Below are positions 9,901 through 22,368 of a DNA stretch of 64,000 nucleotides, piece by piece (position 1 is the first letter of the stretch; the number at the start of each line of letters is the position of its first letter). Under the pieces are notes generated by a model, which searched no databases, was not told the origin of the DNA, and saw nothing but the letters and a program-made list of their open reading frames with translations. Where the stretch lies: NCBI GenBank assembly GCA_047967505.1, contig CM106538.1. The stretch is one strand, 5' to 3'. This stretch comes from Dipteris shenzhenensis. Its lineage: Eukaryota > Polypodiophyta > Polypodiopsida > Gleicheniales. A program made the position numbers and the translations under genes.

Positions 9901-12900
9901 TGGTAAAGCCAAAGGCTCATTGAGCTACCTATGGGAGTTTGAGTCTCAAATGAATGGTGCATTGGCCGAGCATGTGTATGACTCTTTCAATCGGGGAAAA
10001 GAACCTCGACTCGTCAAACCTACAATCTAGGAAGCAAAATCATAATATTTCAAATTCAATAAATGGACATTTTAGAAGCTTAGTGCCATTGTTTCATGCA
10101 TTGCATGGAAAAGAGTCTAGAGGAGCTTAGGAGGAGGGACGAGAGACGTTGGAAGGTAGGAATGTGTCAATCTGGAGTCTGTATACAATTCTCGTCACTT
10201 GGTTGTGGTGGCATTTGGTGGACAGCGTTGTGGTGGCTCTGACATAAAGCTTGCCACGAAGTATGATTAAAAGCTTCGAGAACTCATAGTCCTTTAAGCC
10301 CAAAATGTCACTTTATTTGAAGGCTTCACCTTCTTTGATGCACCTGGACATCGAAGCATCCAAGGAGAACCCGCAGAGATCCCCCAACAGAGTCGATGAT
10401 ACCACGTTCCCAGGCAAAGCAATTCGGTGGCACCTGTGGGTATAATGAGGGTTCTTCTTCATGGGAATGACGGCCACTAATGGATGCGGAATTCAAAGGA
10501 GACATGAATGGCGATGGTGAGAGGGAAGAGATGGACTTCTCGTGGGAGCGGAAGAAGAAGAGGAAGAGATTGATCATTCATGAGAGGGCACTCGTGGAGG
10601 ACGGCGAGGTGGGTTTGTTGCCAACAAGGACTTTGACGGACCGCTGGAGGTTATGATGCATGCACAGCACATACGAAGGCCCAATAATGAGCTCGGAAGC
10701 CTTTTAGATTGAGCAAGGAAAGCATGGGTTGCAATCACTCTAGACGTGCATGGATTCTGGCGATTTGACAATTCGCAATACCACGGAAGCGTTTACACAA
10801 CGGCACCGACCTTCTGGACGGCAGTCATGCATTTCTCTGTTATCCAAATTGTTCGCTTTCTGGTTTTCCAGATGAAGATGCCGACGCTTGAAAAATTGGT
10901 TGCTGCTTCACGTGCTCTGCAATCTCGACATCCAACGATGATGGCGATGCTAGCTAGCAACATGTGCTTCGTTCAGTAGAATTTTCCCATCGGCGTTTTG
11001 CTTTCGGGTTGATGGTCTGCAGGCTCCTCTCTCGCTACCTTGCCTTGTTGGGTACAAATTGGTAAGGGTAACGACTTTTCCAAGCCCTACGCTGAATATA
11101 CCATTCAAGGGTTCTTTTGTGATTGTTACCAGTTTTTACAACTATTTATTATCCTCGTGCTTCATGGGTCCATGTGATATGCTTTCTCTCCGGTGGTTGA
11201 GCTAAATGTTCTCGAGTTTCAAGAGTCCAAACTTGAGGAGCAAGGGTAGGAATTGTTGCTTCTAGCGGGCTAGTCCTACTAGAAGCACATGTATGGACCA
11301 AGCCACAATCCAACAAAACATTGAAACCCAATTAAACAATGAACAAAGGAATATTACTTGCTAGGGAGCACATCTAGCATCGAACGTTGAAATATGAGGG
11401 GCAATGGTGGTTAAGGATAAACATGGGAATTTAGTCCTTATTCCTTATCCTAAGGATAAACATGGGAGTCTTCTTTCTTGGTTCCTAAGAAAGCTTGTTC
11501 CCATGGATTGGATTTCCATTTTTGGATGAATGTCTACAACTTTCTCTCCTACTAGTCGCATGCTTCCTATATGGGTCCTTATAGGCGTTAACCGGCTTCT
11601 CTTATAGCTAAGGCGTGCGTTAGATCATGCCCTCCTGTTGACATTCTTTTGACTGTACAAACTAACACACCTTAACACAACCAAAGGGTTCATTAGCATC
11701 TTCAAGTTTGGAATGATCATTTCATAATAATTCATTGTTCCAATAAACATAAACAACTCCTCAAATGAGTAGGGAAAGAAATTAGACATCCTTTCTCATT
11801 ACTTATACTTGTTGCCATTGCAATAGAATGACATTTCAAGCATCAATTCCCTTCATTAACCCTTCGAAGACATAAGTCCAACCTTTTAGCTTGATAACTA
11901 AGGCCCATGATCTTTCCTAGAGATAAGGGAACAACTAGAAAAAGGATAAAAATTTGAATAGTTTATCTTCTGGGATCATGTCGATTTGGCATTCCTATCA
12001 CAACTTATGAACAATTGAACATTTGATAGGTTCCTTAGGTTAGAACCCCTCAAATTACCAAAAATTTTCGTCCATGAGAATCTTGAAGCTCGGTGGAGAG
12101 TTCCTTTATGGTGGCTGGGACGGTTACTCTTCTTATCCTTTTTGTTCCTTGAAGGGTGTTTTATATATTCCCTTTGAAAATTTACATACAAGACAAATAG
12201 CTGAAAAAGTTTATATGACGTGTCAAGAAAGAAATATAGCCGATAATGCTGTGGTTGCTTTCTTCATCCAGAGGATCCGGGGTCCGCGTCAGCTTGTGCT
12301 CCCCCTTTGAAAACAAACAGGTCGTAGGCTATGAGACGTGGGATGACGATCCAGCCTCCAGCTATTCACGAGGACAAAAAGCGGGCGAGCATCGCAAAAT
12401 ACAGCATGTAAACCCCAACGAGAAACTTCCAACGTGCTAAGTATTATACAGTAGAATCTGAAGAAACTGAGCACGTACAATTGGAGCTTAAAAAGTTCTG
12501 GAGTCTTCACTTCAAAACGCAGCTTTCTACGAGGCTTTTCAGCAACGAGAGCCTTGTTTCCGGTGCGCATTGATGAAGCAAAGTTTCCGAAAAACCATCT
12601 GCCAGATACCGAAGTATTTGCCAGGCCGCTGAAAGACTGCCAATTTGAGCTCTCAGCTTTCCTTACAGTTTGTCTTTTGAAAGAAAGTTCAAACTTAAAA
12701 TGTGAACAAGTTCAAACTTCAAATGTGAATAAAGCTACGACGAAAGCGTGAGGCAACTTCGATGCATTGAATTGGCCAAGATTTATGAACTTATTTCACC
12801 TAATAAGCTATACTTGTAACTTGCATAGAAAAAAGGTTAGTTATTTATTGTCACAAGATGAGCGTATTAGGATCCTTTACATGCTTCCATTGTCTATTAA

Positions 12901-13300
12901 CTATTGTCTCTACTAACTTCACTAGTCCATAACTCTAGAACAACAAATCCAAACACTTGGAAAGAAAAGCTAATTTTAAGTACAAAATTCACAAATAGTC
13001 TCATTTCATATCGATAGCTTTACAAAATTGCAAGCGCATAGATGGATTTATAAAAAAGTATTGAGGGGCACTGTTGTTTCTACATATCGCAATTGGAGCA
13101 GTCTATATCCACATTACAAAAAAAATTATTTCTGGATCAGTTTTCAAAAACATTCAGCCAATACATATTCTATTTTTGCCTTGGCACAAAAGAGGAACAA
13201 AGTATGGAAGCAAGCGAGGGACTGAGTTGCTTGTCGACTCAAATGGGCTCATTGGGCTAGTCACAAGCTCCTTGCCAGGTCTCCTATTCATAGCATTCCT
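9901..13300. other. No gene recognised
   Basis: Open frames here are short (under 90 codons) and none has a motif or composition suggesting a real protein. A tRNA-promoter-like pair of boxes follows the LINE tail (about 9901-9947). The rest appears to be old, unresolved sequence. Confidence 0.5.
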
Positions 13301-13307
13301 ATCCTCC

Positions 13308-14011
13308 TCAATTGGGACATGTATCAGATCTCATGACTTCAAGGCTTGGAGAAGAAACTGCCTCTTCCATCTTGAAATATCTGCCCCTCAATTCATGGAC
13401 TCCCCTTATAAGCTTGTCTGCATGTAGCTGTCCACAACCACCATCCACGCAAAAGAAAATTGACCTCACATCAGCTGGCGTAATAGACCCAAGATCCATC
13501 GTCGACCTACACAAAATTAAGCTTATTGCATGTCCATCTATGCCCGTGATAGGGGATTACCCACAACGCACATGGGTAGTATTGATCACTTTGCAGCATT
13601 CTCAATAAACATTTATTGAATGGCATAACCAATTGACATTGCTGTTTTGTATTTCCAAAATAGAAAATCCCTATCAAAGATGTTTTCACAAATCTGATAA
13701 ACACAAATGTTCATTTTGTCAACTTTAAAACGCAAGTAGACCTCCACACCAGACTGTAGATCCTATGCATTGACGTTCTAAGAGACCATCCGAAAGTGCA
13801 GTTGCCCCATATCCTTCAAACAATATCCCAGCATACCGTGAAACCTCTGCTTATTTTTTTGCCTGAATCCTCTGCACATGATCACTCCACTTGCAGGCTC
13901 TTCATATCCCACCCGATGCACTTTTGAATTGCCTTGTTGAACGATTAGACGCTCTTTGCAACCAGGGGGGAAGCTGTATGGCCACGTGTTCAAGATCATT
14001 TGGATTTCCAA
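13308..14011 (-). pseudogene. Fossil Rep-like gene (plant 'GYCLKDMG' family), frameshifted
   Basis: Three minus-strand frames make a broken but ordered match to a family I remember as uncharacterised Rep-like proteins of non-seed plants and green algae. 14011-13778 has FHGMLGYCLKDMGQLHFRMV. 13704-13507 has LLRMLQSDQYYPCALWVIP. 13514-13308 has DLGSITPADVRSIFFC. The order and spacing fit that family, in which a GYxxKDxGxxHF box is followed by a QxYPxxxWVxP box and a DVxxIFF box. Each frame shift is accompanied by stops, so the gene is dead. Whether the family carries an HUH nuclease or helicase could not be seen here, because the upstream part is not preserved. Confidence 0.45.
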
Positions 14012-14349
14012 TGCTCGCTATCACATTCTGCCTGATTAAGCCGCTAATCTTACCTAATTAATCTTAAATAGCCACTATCCCTTTACCAATCCACCCCCCC
14101 ACTTCCACGAAGTATTTAATACAACTCATTGGGGTGACTATTTAACTTTGAGATCACCTTTTGGTCCTTCATCTTTAATGGCCAATACTTAAAGTGTTGA
14201 GGACTTAGGTGAGGGTCATCTTTGATTACACACTACTTACATGATTGTGTCTTGTCCAAGAATAGGAAGGGGCTTACTTCACTACAAGGAATGTACAATG
14301 TCCTAGATATTGAGTTTTGGCTTAACTAATTGTAGACTTAGAGTACTAC

Positions 14350-14600
14350 AAGTGCACTACTAAGGAATCCTAGATATCACGTGTGTTCAAGGGATATTTA
14401 AAAAAACCCTCAACCAAAAATTTCTCCCAATAAAACCACCCCTCTTTATTTGCAAACTAACAACATTTTCTTTAAAGTTGAATTAAAAAACCCCTTATGT
14501 TATTGTAATCTTGTTAATTTTTTGTCAAACGTGGGATTAAAATACCCCTCCTTTTGAATGCATGTGATACACCAAAAATTTTGGAGGTGAACCCCCCGAG
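14350..14600. mobile_element. MITE, about 250 bp, imperfect terminal inverted repeats
   Basis: The ends are imperfect inverted repeats of roughly 50 bp: the left has GTGCACTACTAAGG and CACGTGTGTTCAAGG, and the right, inverted, has GGGGGGTTCACC and TCACATGCATTCAAAAGG. The full length aligns to the element at 63010-63250 in inverted orientation. It has no coding capacity, so a non-autonomous DNA transposon is inferred. Confidence 0.75.
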
Positions 14601-17600
14601 TATAACTCACATTGCCAAAAATGAGGCCACTCTCTAGTTTTAGTCGAACATTGTGTACACTTAATGCTATGGAAACCACTTTAGGTTTAGTATCTGATAA
14701 TAAAATTCTTACTATCTCAAGCATTATTTTGGGCAAGGTTACTTCTCTTTTATTCAAACCCTAACTGGTATAAGGATATGATGGGCCTTTTAATGGAGCT
14801 ATTTAAGATTTACACTTCAAGGAATACTCACCTTTTCATAAAAATCATGTACTCTAAAAAGACTTTGAAACTTATCCTTGAAACACATGTCCTCCATTAA
14901 GTAATTAGTCAATAATAAATATACTTTATTTTTGTATATGATGCAATGGTCCAAAATACATTGTATATGAGTTGTACAAAAAGAGAAAGATGTTCTTAAA
15001 TTAGAGTTTTGTGATTGATTTTCATTGATAAATATTTAAATATGCTTATGAAATGCATGCTAAATGACCCTTTTATTGAAGACATAAGAGTAGGTGCTCA
15101 TTAGGTGTTTTCTACCTCTCAATCAAAACTACAATATTGAGGAATTGTACCTAACGTGGACTTATGGCCTAATGATTTACTTTGTACAAGAATATAATAT
15201 GCAAGCTGTAATTGAGTTCAACACCTACTATGACAATATTGAGATTTTCATGTGTCCCTTTGGAGACATAAGGGCTAATTTAAAAGTTTATGGTTTTTTA
15301 CACACCTTCAAAAAATTATTTAACCAATATATATGTTTTTCCTTCTTAACGTTGAATGCACTTTGAAGGTTATTCTCAATTCAAGGAATCAAGGTATGAC
15401 ACTCACATTGAGGTGCAATAATGTTGAATCCCTTAAGTCTAGCTATCCTTCTTGTTTATATAATTGTCAATTGACTATCATGCTAATGAATTTTATAATA
15501 AATGTAATTGATTCCATATAAATTGGTCCTTTCTAGGCTTTGCTTCAAAAACAAATATTTAGATCTCTATACCTATGTCTGACAGTCATTCATCACCTTG
15601 CCAAGAATATGAGAAGTCAAAGCTAGTGAACGAGGGACACAAGTTTCACTTTATTACATGAAGGTGAAGTTGATGTCTTGCAAATTCAGTATATTCTTGA
15701 TTAATATGGTAGAATCATTGTTAAGTTGAAATAAACTTGGCAATAGTCCTTTATTCTATCCAATGATTATTGTTATTGTGACATTTTTGAGTGCACATTT
15801 GGTCCTTAATACATATATCATATTCTGTTGTATGCTTGCCATTTAGATGCAGCTGATCTCTAGCTCTAAAACTCCTACAAATACCATTTGTCCTCACATA
15901 AAAGAAATGAGATCCTTCAATATAAGTTGGATGCATATTTTCATATCTGGTTCCTTTAAAATAAAGGGTGCTCCATGTCAAAGGGTGCTCAAGCCATATT
16001 TGGGATGAGATAATACAATTACTATCCATAGACATATCTAGGGTGAATGAAATTAGGAGTGAGTTAGGAGTAGGTAGGACGTGCAATGCTAGTCATCTAC
16101 GTAGTGTGGATGGAATTGGTCATGCAAGACAAAAGATCCATGTAAGAAATATTATAACATTGTGAGGTCTCACATGTTAGCAATATTGAAATTAGTGAAA
16201 CAATTGGAATGAAATGTTTGCTTTTTTCCCATGTGATACTATTTATAAAATTGAGAGCTTCCTTTTAGTTTGAGAGATTTCCACATGCACCATGCCCATA
16301 ATTGCAAGAGAAATGTTAATTAAAGATAAACCATATCCCTAGCTATAAGTATACCGTGCCAAAGTAATGGTCTAGAGCAATGGGTGATTATAAGCCTTTA
16401 GTTTACAAGGAAGGCTAACCTAAGGTCTTCTACGGATGCCAAAGTTTACAAGCATGTAATGATAATGACAACAGGAGATGTGGGGCACCTCATTAAATCT
16501 TATTTTATAGTGTCATACCATGAGTTTTGGGGGTTTCAAAAGGGCCTTGAATTAGTGTTTGCTAATCTTTAAGGATTAGGGAGGGATTTTGAGGTGGACT
16601 AATGGAGATGTTAAAAAGCATCCAATCCAAGGGGTATAGTCAATTTGTGGTAGAACATTGCAAGCCATAGAGCAAGGTGTAAGTCTAAGGGAGAGATTGA
16701 ATATGAAACTTTTCATCAAGGCAAACACCTTATGGATAAGGAGGTGCCTCGATTTGAGCCATCTGTAAGCAATTGATATGAGGAGGAGGCGCTTTGAACA
16801 ATCTCATTCATCCATTTGAGGGCTCATCCAAGGGAGGAGAGGAAAGGAGAAGGCCCTCTCCATTATGCACTTCAATCTTCATCCTCCATTATGGGCCTAA
16901 ATCTCCACAACCATTCAAGGGTTACTAGAATAGGGTCTCTCGGTCCTTCTTAATCCATTTCTTTTGAGACCCTAAACCTCCTTTAGTGTTTGTAGATGTC
17001 TTCACTAGATTAAGCGTGATGAATCTAGACCACACGCCAAGGCATGCCGCCCTTGAGGAAATCGCTTACAACCCAAAGGAATTTCTCAAGTAGTCAAATT
17101 TTAGACGGTTTGATGAAGCACGTGTTACGTAATACCCCTACTATCCGCTCATCCCTCAGGCGACGATCCCAAAAACCTCTCACGTGCTTTGATTTTATAC
17201 TCGATGATAAGGTGGGGAGGAATGCGCACATTAACGAGAAAGAAAACGAAGATACTATAGACTATAGAAGATCGATAGAGCAGATCACCTCACGGTAACG
17301 CCGCCGCACATAATGGCTGCTCTAGTAACTTCAATATGGTGGATCGTGCTCCAATCCCATCCCAATCGCTTCTGCATGAAGCAAAGATTTGAAACATGGC
17401 ATTACAATAAGCTTTTGCGGCAATCGCCACAAAGGGTTGCCCAATCCAACTGAAACAGTAGGCCCACACACGTAGAAATCGTCCACAAACGACGACACCA
17501 TAGCTTGGAAAACTCCAACATTCTCAGAAGAAAGAACTTTGGGGTAGCCGTTACGTTATATAGCAAGCTTCTTAGGGAAGATATTCCACACAGGCTAGGC

Positions 17601-20290
17601 AAGCTTCTTCGGGAAGATATTCCACAGGTAGACAGTTCAGAATGAATGAGCGCTGTAGACTAGGTAGTGAAGCTGATTTGGAATGCCTGGTATCCTGAGA
17701 TCAATGCGAATGGCTGAATAGCTTATTTAGTAAAGGAGGCTTTTCGTTGCACAGAATTGCACGACTAAGCTGACGGATTAACCGATGGACCACCTTCGGA
17801 TTGGCTCATGGATGCGTTTGCAAAACTATGGAACTGTCCATGAAAAGATGACCTAATATATTTCATTAACTGGTTTAAGATATTTCAAGTTTTATAAAAG
17901 GTGACGCTCCCTCACAAGATTCAATGTGGGATGCCTATTCACCAACCAATGAAACTTTCATTTTTGATTGATCAGTACGGGACATATGAACAACTTGCTT
18001 GCTTAAATCTTTGTGTCAATAAATGGGATCCAATCTTAGAGGCACCAACGTTCATGGCACAATAGTACTTCTAATAGAGCTTGTAGGTGTCCTTAGGGTT
18101 TAAAATGCTTAGGATAGGGGTGAGGTACTCCTTCATACAAGAGCCTCATTACACTTGGGGGTCCATGCAAGAGGAGGAAGGGTAAACTCTCTTAGGAGAG
18201 GTTGGTTGCACCTTTCTGAAGGAGAGTGTAGACCCTCAGAAGTATGGTTCTACTATGGAGCTTAGAGTAGAATTCAAACAAGCCATGTGGATGAATTTAA
18301 AAAAGGGAAGAAGAGGTGGGCAAAACCTTTATGAGGCTTTGTAATAGCTAGACAACTTCCAATGAGTATGAGGCACCTTTGCTAATAAATTCATTAACTA
18401 GATCAACTTTAAAAACTTTTTAAAACAATCTAGCTGCCAAATTTGGGAGACATTCCTTGTCAAAATAGGGGGGAAACCTTTGTGAACTTGTAACTAGTAC
18501 GAGTACTGAACTCGTGCTTTGCATGGGCGAAGATGCATGACCATCCTTAACCACTCCTCATCTGAAGGTGGATCTTTGATTCTTATATTTTGGCTAAGTC
18601 TTAACCCATGGCTCTTAGACCTTCCATCTCCTCCTTTCATTCCATTAACCTTCCATCTCCTCCTTCCTTCCAAAGGTGCCCTTCTATCTCCTCCATTCCA
18701 TTGACCTTCTATCTCCTCCTTGCCCCTAAAGCTGCCTCTTGTCTTTCCACCTCCTCCCCCCTCCAAGCCTCCATCCAAGAGCTCCTCCTTTGTGACACGT
18801 GGCAGGCTCTTCCCCTCCAAGTTGCCACGTGTTCTCTCCTCTTTTTTTGGTGTCCGTGGTTAATAGGTTGAAGATGATTCTGAATGTGAAGCCACTATGC
18901 TTATAAACTTGTTGACCAAATCCACTTTAAAATCTTTTGAGAAAAGGTTAGCTTTGCCTGAAGACATTCCTTCTTGTCTTTTCAGCCTCTCAGTGTGTTT
19001 TTTGTGAGGGAAGGCAACTAGTGCCTAGAATTCAATGACCCTTCTTTTCCTTTGTCTTATGATAGATTTTACTTTTATGAAAAAGTGTAAAGTTTTCATT
19101 TTTCATTTAACAATTACTCGATGCAAGCCTAAACCTATGGAAGGGTAATTTGCTTGCTCTAAGAAGGATTGTATTGGAGGGATGACTTAAGTGTGAGGTC
19201 ATATTTCACTTGTTTCTTACATCATCATGTCAATGTAAGATGAGATAAGTATTAGACCTGGATGGTATTGGGCATTTGCACTTGGTTATTACCTCTAGTT
19301 AATCCACATGTACTCTTCAAAGTGTACTACGGGAATGGTCCCATTCATTTGCGTTATAGGAAAGAACTCTCAAATGTCGCCTTCTTTATTGATTCATTTC
19401 CCTTTACCATCTTGCACAAACATGTTTTGCGCTTTCCATAAGGTACCATTTACGAGGCATGTATCTGTATAGAAAGAGATGTGAGCAAAGGATGGAAGTG
19501 TCTTAACACATTTTAGCTATCAAATCATACCCTAGGTCGTCTTCCATGCAAGAATGCTTTTATCCACTTACCAACAACCGATAAGATAATTTGATGGTAC
19601 TTTTCAACCACAGATTGGTTTCTAGAGCTCTACCACTTGAACCTTGATGTTTGAGAAGTTATGTCCATTAGCATATCGTCATGGGAAGAATGTCACGAAG
19701 AAATAGCTTCTAGATGCCACCAACTGTCCAAAAATTCTCACGAGAAATAGTTTGAAAGCATTTTGTCAAATTGGCATGACTCTTTCAAGGAATTAAATGC
19801 GTCCCAACTCTAGGACCAACAATCTTGACTTGAAAAACTAGGGCGGAATCTCCGATAAATCCTCGGTGTCGATGAGGTTGTCTCGAGAAGATTACATGAG
19901 AAGGTTCCTTGTTCAATTCTTGTGCCTAGAAAGCTCGCTTAGCTTTTCATCTTTTGTTGACCCTGTATCCAGTGCCACACAATGGTTGCCCAAGATGAAG
20001 CTTCACAGCAGAACCGGTTTCCCCTTAGAGGACTTGGCCAGAGAGGCCACTTTCACTACTTTATCATGAGTTGCCATCAACTTTTCGAGAAAAAAAAAAA
20101 GATTTCCATCTTTTGTTACATATGGATGAAGCCGTTTTCATGTTACGGGATATATACGGCTTTTAAGTAAATGGGACCTGCAGGGCATTGTAGATTAAAT
20201 TTCTTGATGAGACACCGACTTTGCAGCAATCATGCAAGCATTTCCACGGCTCCCAAGTCTAAGGCAGGCACAACACATTGACATTCTCCT
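14601..20290. other. No gene recognised; AT-rich and mixed intergenic sequence
   Basis: All open frames are short and unrecognised. Visible structure is limited to a roughly 37-bp tandem duplication with AAGCTTCTTxGGGAAGATAT at about 17563-17627, and a pyrimidine-rich tract with repeated CTTCTATCTCCTCC units at about 18620-18780. Confidence 0.5.
18620..18780 (+). repeat. Pyrimidine-rich imperfect tandem repeat
   Basis: The tract contains at least four spaced copies of a TT(C)CATCTCCTCCTT-like unit separated by CATTCCATTAACC-like sequence. It could be a decayed minisatellite. The apparent ORFs over it are compositional. Confidence 0.5.
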
Positions 20291-20680
20291 CTGAGGCATG
20301 TGAACGCGTTACAATTGTTCACGCGTACCCATTGCTTCCTTCTCTTGCTCTCTTGCTTCCTGTTCCCACTGCCTGGACTCTCGATCTCTCGCTCCCTTTC
20401 TCTGTCTCTCACGTTACCTGCAAATAGGCATATGCCCAACTCCGTCAGATCCCTCGCCTCCCCTCCTTCCACCTTCCACTCTTCATCTCCCACCCGACAC
20501 CCGTCCTCCATCCCCTCCCCACCCTTCCCATAACCTCCCACCACTCCTTCCATTCGCGCAGTCCACCTTCCATTGCTTCCTCCTACACCTGCTCCTTGCC
20601 TCATCCCCTAGTTACACACGCCTCGCTTACCAACTGGAATACCTACAGTTCCCGCTGGTATACGCACCTTTTCCCTCTTG
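20290..20680 (+). promoter_or_regulatory. Pyrimidine-rich 5' region of the GARP gene
   Basis: The 390 bp upstream of the start codon are rich in CT runs (20330-20420 and 20440-20600), a frequent feature of plant 5' UTRs and core promoters. An open frame at 20300-20533 contains its own ATG and would act as an upstream ORF if transcribed. Its protein is compositional and is not called a gene. Confidence 0.4.
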
Positions 20681-22368
20681 ATGGGTCCGACGCCGATCAG
20701 TACCGGTAGAAGTCCAGGAACGTCTCGGCAGTATGTTCGTTCCAGAGTGCCTCGCCTTCGGTGGACGTCTGATCTTCATAAGCGTTTCATGGAAGCCATA
20801 GAACACCTTGGAGGGCAAGAGAGTAAGCTTTCTAGTTTGAGGTTTCAGTGGATCGCTGAAGGTGGCCTGGGGGCGTTCAAGGTTCTGAATTTAGAATATG
20901 GTTCAAGCTTTTAACTGGCAGGATTTATTGTTGAGCAGGAGCAACTCCAAAACTAGTGCTTCAACTTATGAATGTTAAGGGCCTTACTATATCGCATGTC
21001 AAGAGCCATCTACAGGTATGTCAGATCTAATCGCGTGTAAACAAATAACTCATCTCTTACCTTTGAGACTTTGACAGCTCTTTCGAGTTCTTGTCTGTGG
21101 AAACCAGTTTGACGACCTTTACATGATCGACGTGTGATTTGCAGATGTATAGGAGCATGAAAAATGACGAAGATGGCCAAGAAGGTATTCCCTGAGTCAG
21201 ACTGTAACGCTCCATTAAACGTCAGTTCCTTAAATTTTTATTCTCACATTTTTTTGGGGGATGCAGCAGTAATGCAGCAGAAAGGAGGAAGGAAAGTTGT
21301 CCGTGATTGGCTCGATGACTTTCACATAGAAAAGCCCTCGGTCGACCGTGTACAAAGAATTGGAGTCGAATTCCAAAGTCGTTCGGCTTTGCAACGAATT
21401 GACGATATTAGGTGACTTCACTATACGTAATGACTAGAGGAATTCCGATCAATTTATGAATAGCAGCGTCCAGATTTCATTTCAATTTGGTAGTCCTAAC
21501 TATATAGTTGGTGGATTCTACAGACGCAATTGCTTTATGCTCCTCAGAAATAACCTGCACGACAGAGTGAGCGATAGTGGGAATACAAATGATTCATTAC
21601 CCGAAAGCACCCATTCCTTTCAGCGTCCAACCTCGGATGATTCGCAAGTGTCGACGAAAAGGGTTTGCCCAGTGCTCAATTGGCTTGGAGGAGTCAACAA
21701 TTTTCATGGAAGAGCCGACACGCTGGAAGGACAGGGCGTTTCTCATGGAAGGTCCAACAAATCCAGTGCATCTGACAGTGAAACGGGTGTATTCAATTTT
21801 TGGCGGACCACCGACAATTCCGCGAGTAGTTCTGAATCACAATCTCTGGATGCAACTGGCGATGAGATAAATTTCCGCTTCTTAAACCTTGCTGATGTTC
21901 AAACTCAGGCTTCGCTCAAACAAAACCGAGGTGAAACGGATGACCCGCGATTCGAGTCGCCCGACGACCTTTTGCAGCTACAGGTATGCCATTAACATGT
22001 GTGCGCTTCTGTTTGGAATCTTTGCTATCCAAACACTGACGGTAGATCTTTTGGTGAATATTTTGCAGATAGGGCAGTCCTACGCCGAGTATTATGCGGA
22101 ACAAAACCGAGGCCGGCCCGCGACATTAGATAGGAAGCGCGAGCTGCCTCTCGTAGAAAAGCTTTTGCTTTCCGGAAGAAAGCGATCAAGGGAGGATGAG
22201 CGCACGGACATAGGGTTATCTCTTTGCCTGTGTTCTTATGAGAAACCAGATCCCTCATGTGGCAGCTCGACGGCAATCACATGCGGTAATGGTGGTGAAG
22301 AAAGCGAGTTTTCTTCCGAGCCAGGAATTACCAGCAGAGTGTCACTTGATCTGAGCATATCTCGCTGA
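20681..22368 (+). CDS. GARP/G2-like MYB transcription factor, six exons, about 387 aa
   Basis: This is a nuclear DNA-binding transcription factor of the plant GARP family. Exons are 20681-20822, 20939-21015, 21145-21184, 21267-21411, 21524-21983 and 22069-22368. All introns are GT-AG (82-129 bp) and the phases are consistent throughout. The ATG at 20681 is the first after an in-frame stop at about 20609. Residues about 21-86 form the single MYB-like domain: RWTSDLHKRF, ERATPKLVLQLMNVKGLT and HVKSHLQMYRS. The SHLQMY signature marks GARP proteins and is split between exons 2 and 3. The closest group from memory is the At1g14600/At2g38300/At2g40260-type G2-like proteins. The C-terminus has EAR-like repressor motifs (LSLCL and SLDLSIS), suggesting repression. 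The middle is Ser/Asn-rich and probably disordered. It is the only clear host gene here and appears intact. Its target genes cannot be read from the sequence. Confidence 0.88.

Noticed and set aside
10326-10979. Short overlapping open frames suggesting a gene
   Set aside because: All are under 90 codons, on both strands, with no conserved motif, splice logic or neighbouring support.
18494-18820. Gly/Arg-rich minus-strand frame of 108 codons
   Set aside because: It lies over the pyrimidine-rich repeat tract and its composition follows from the repeats.
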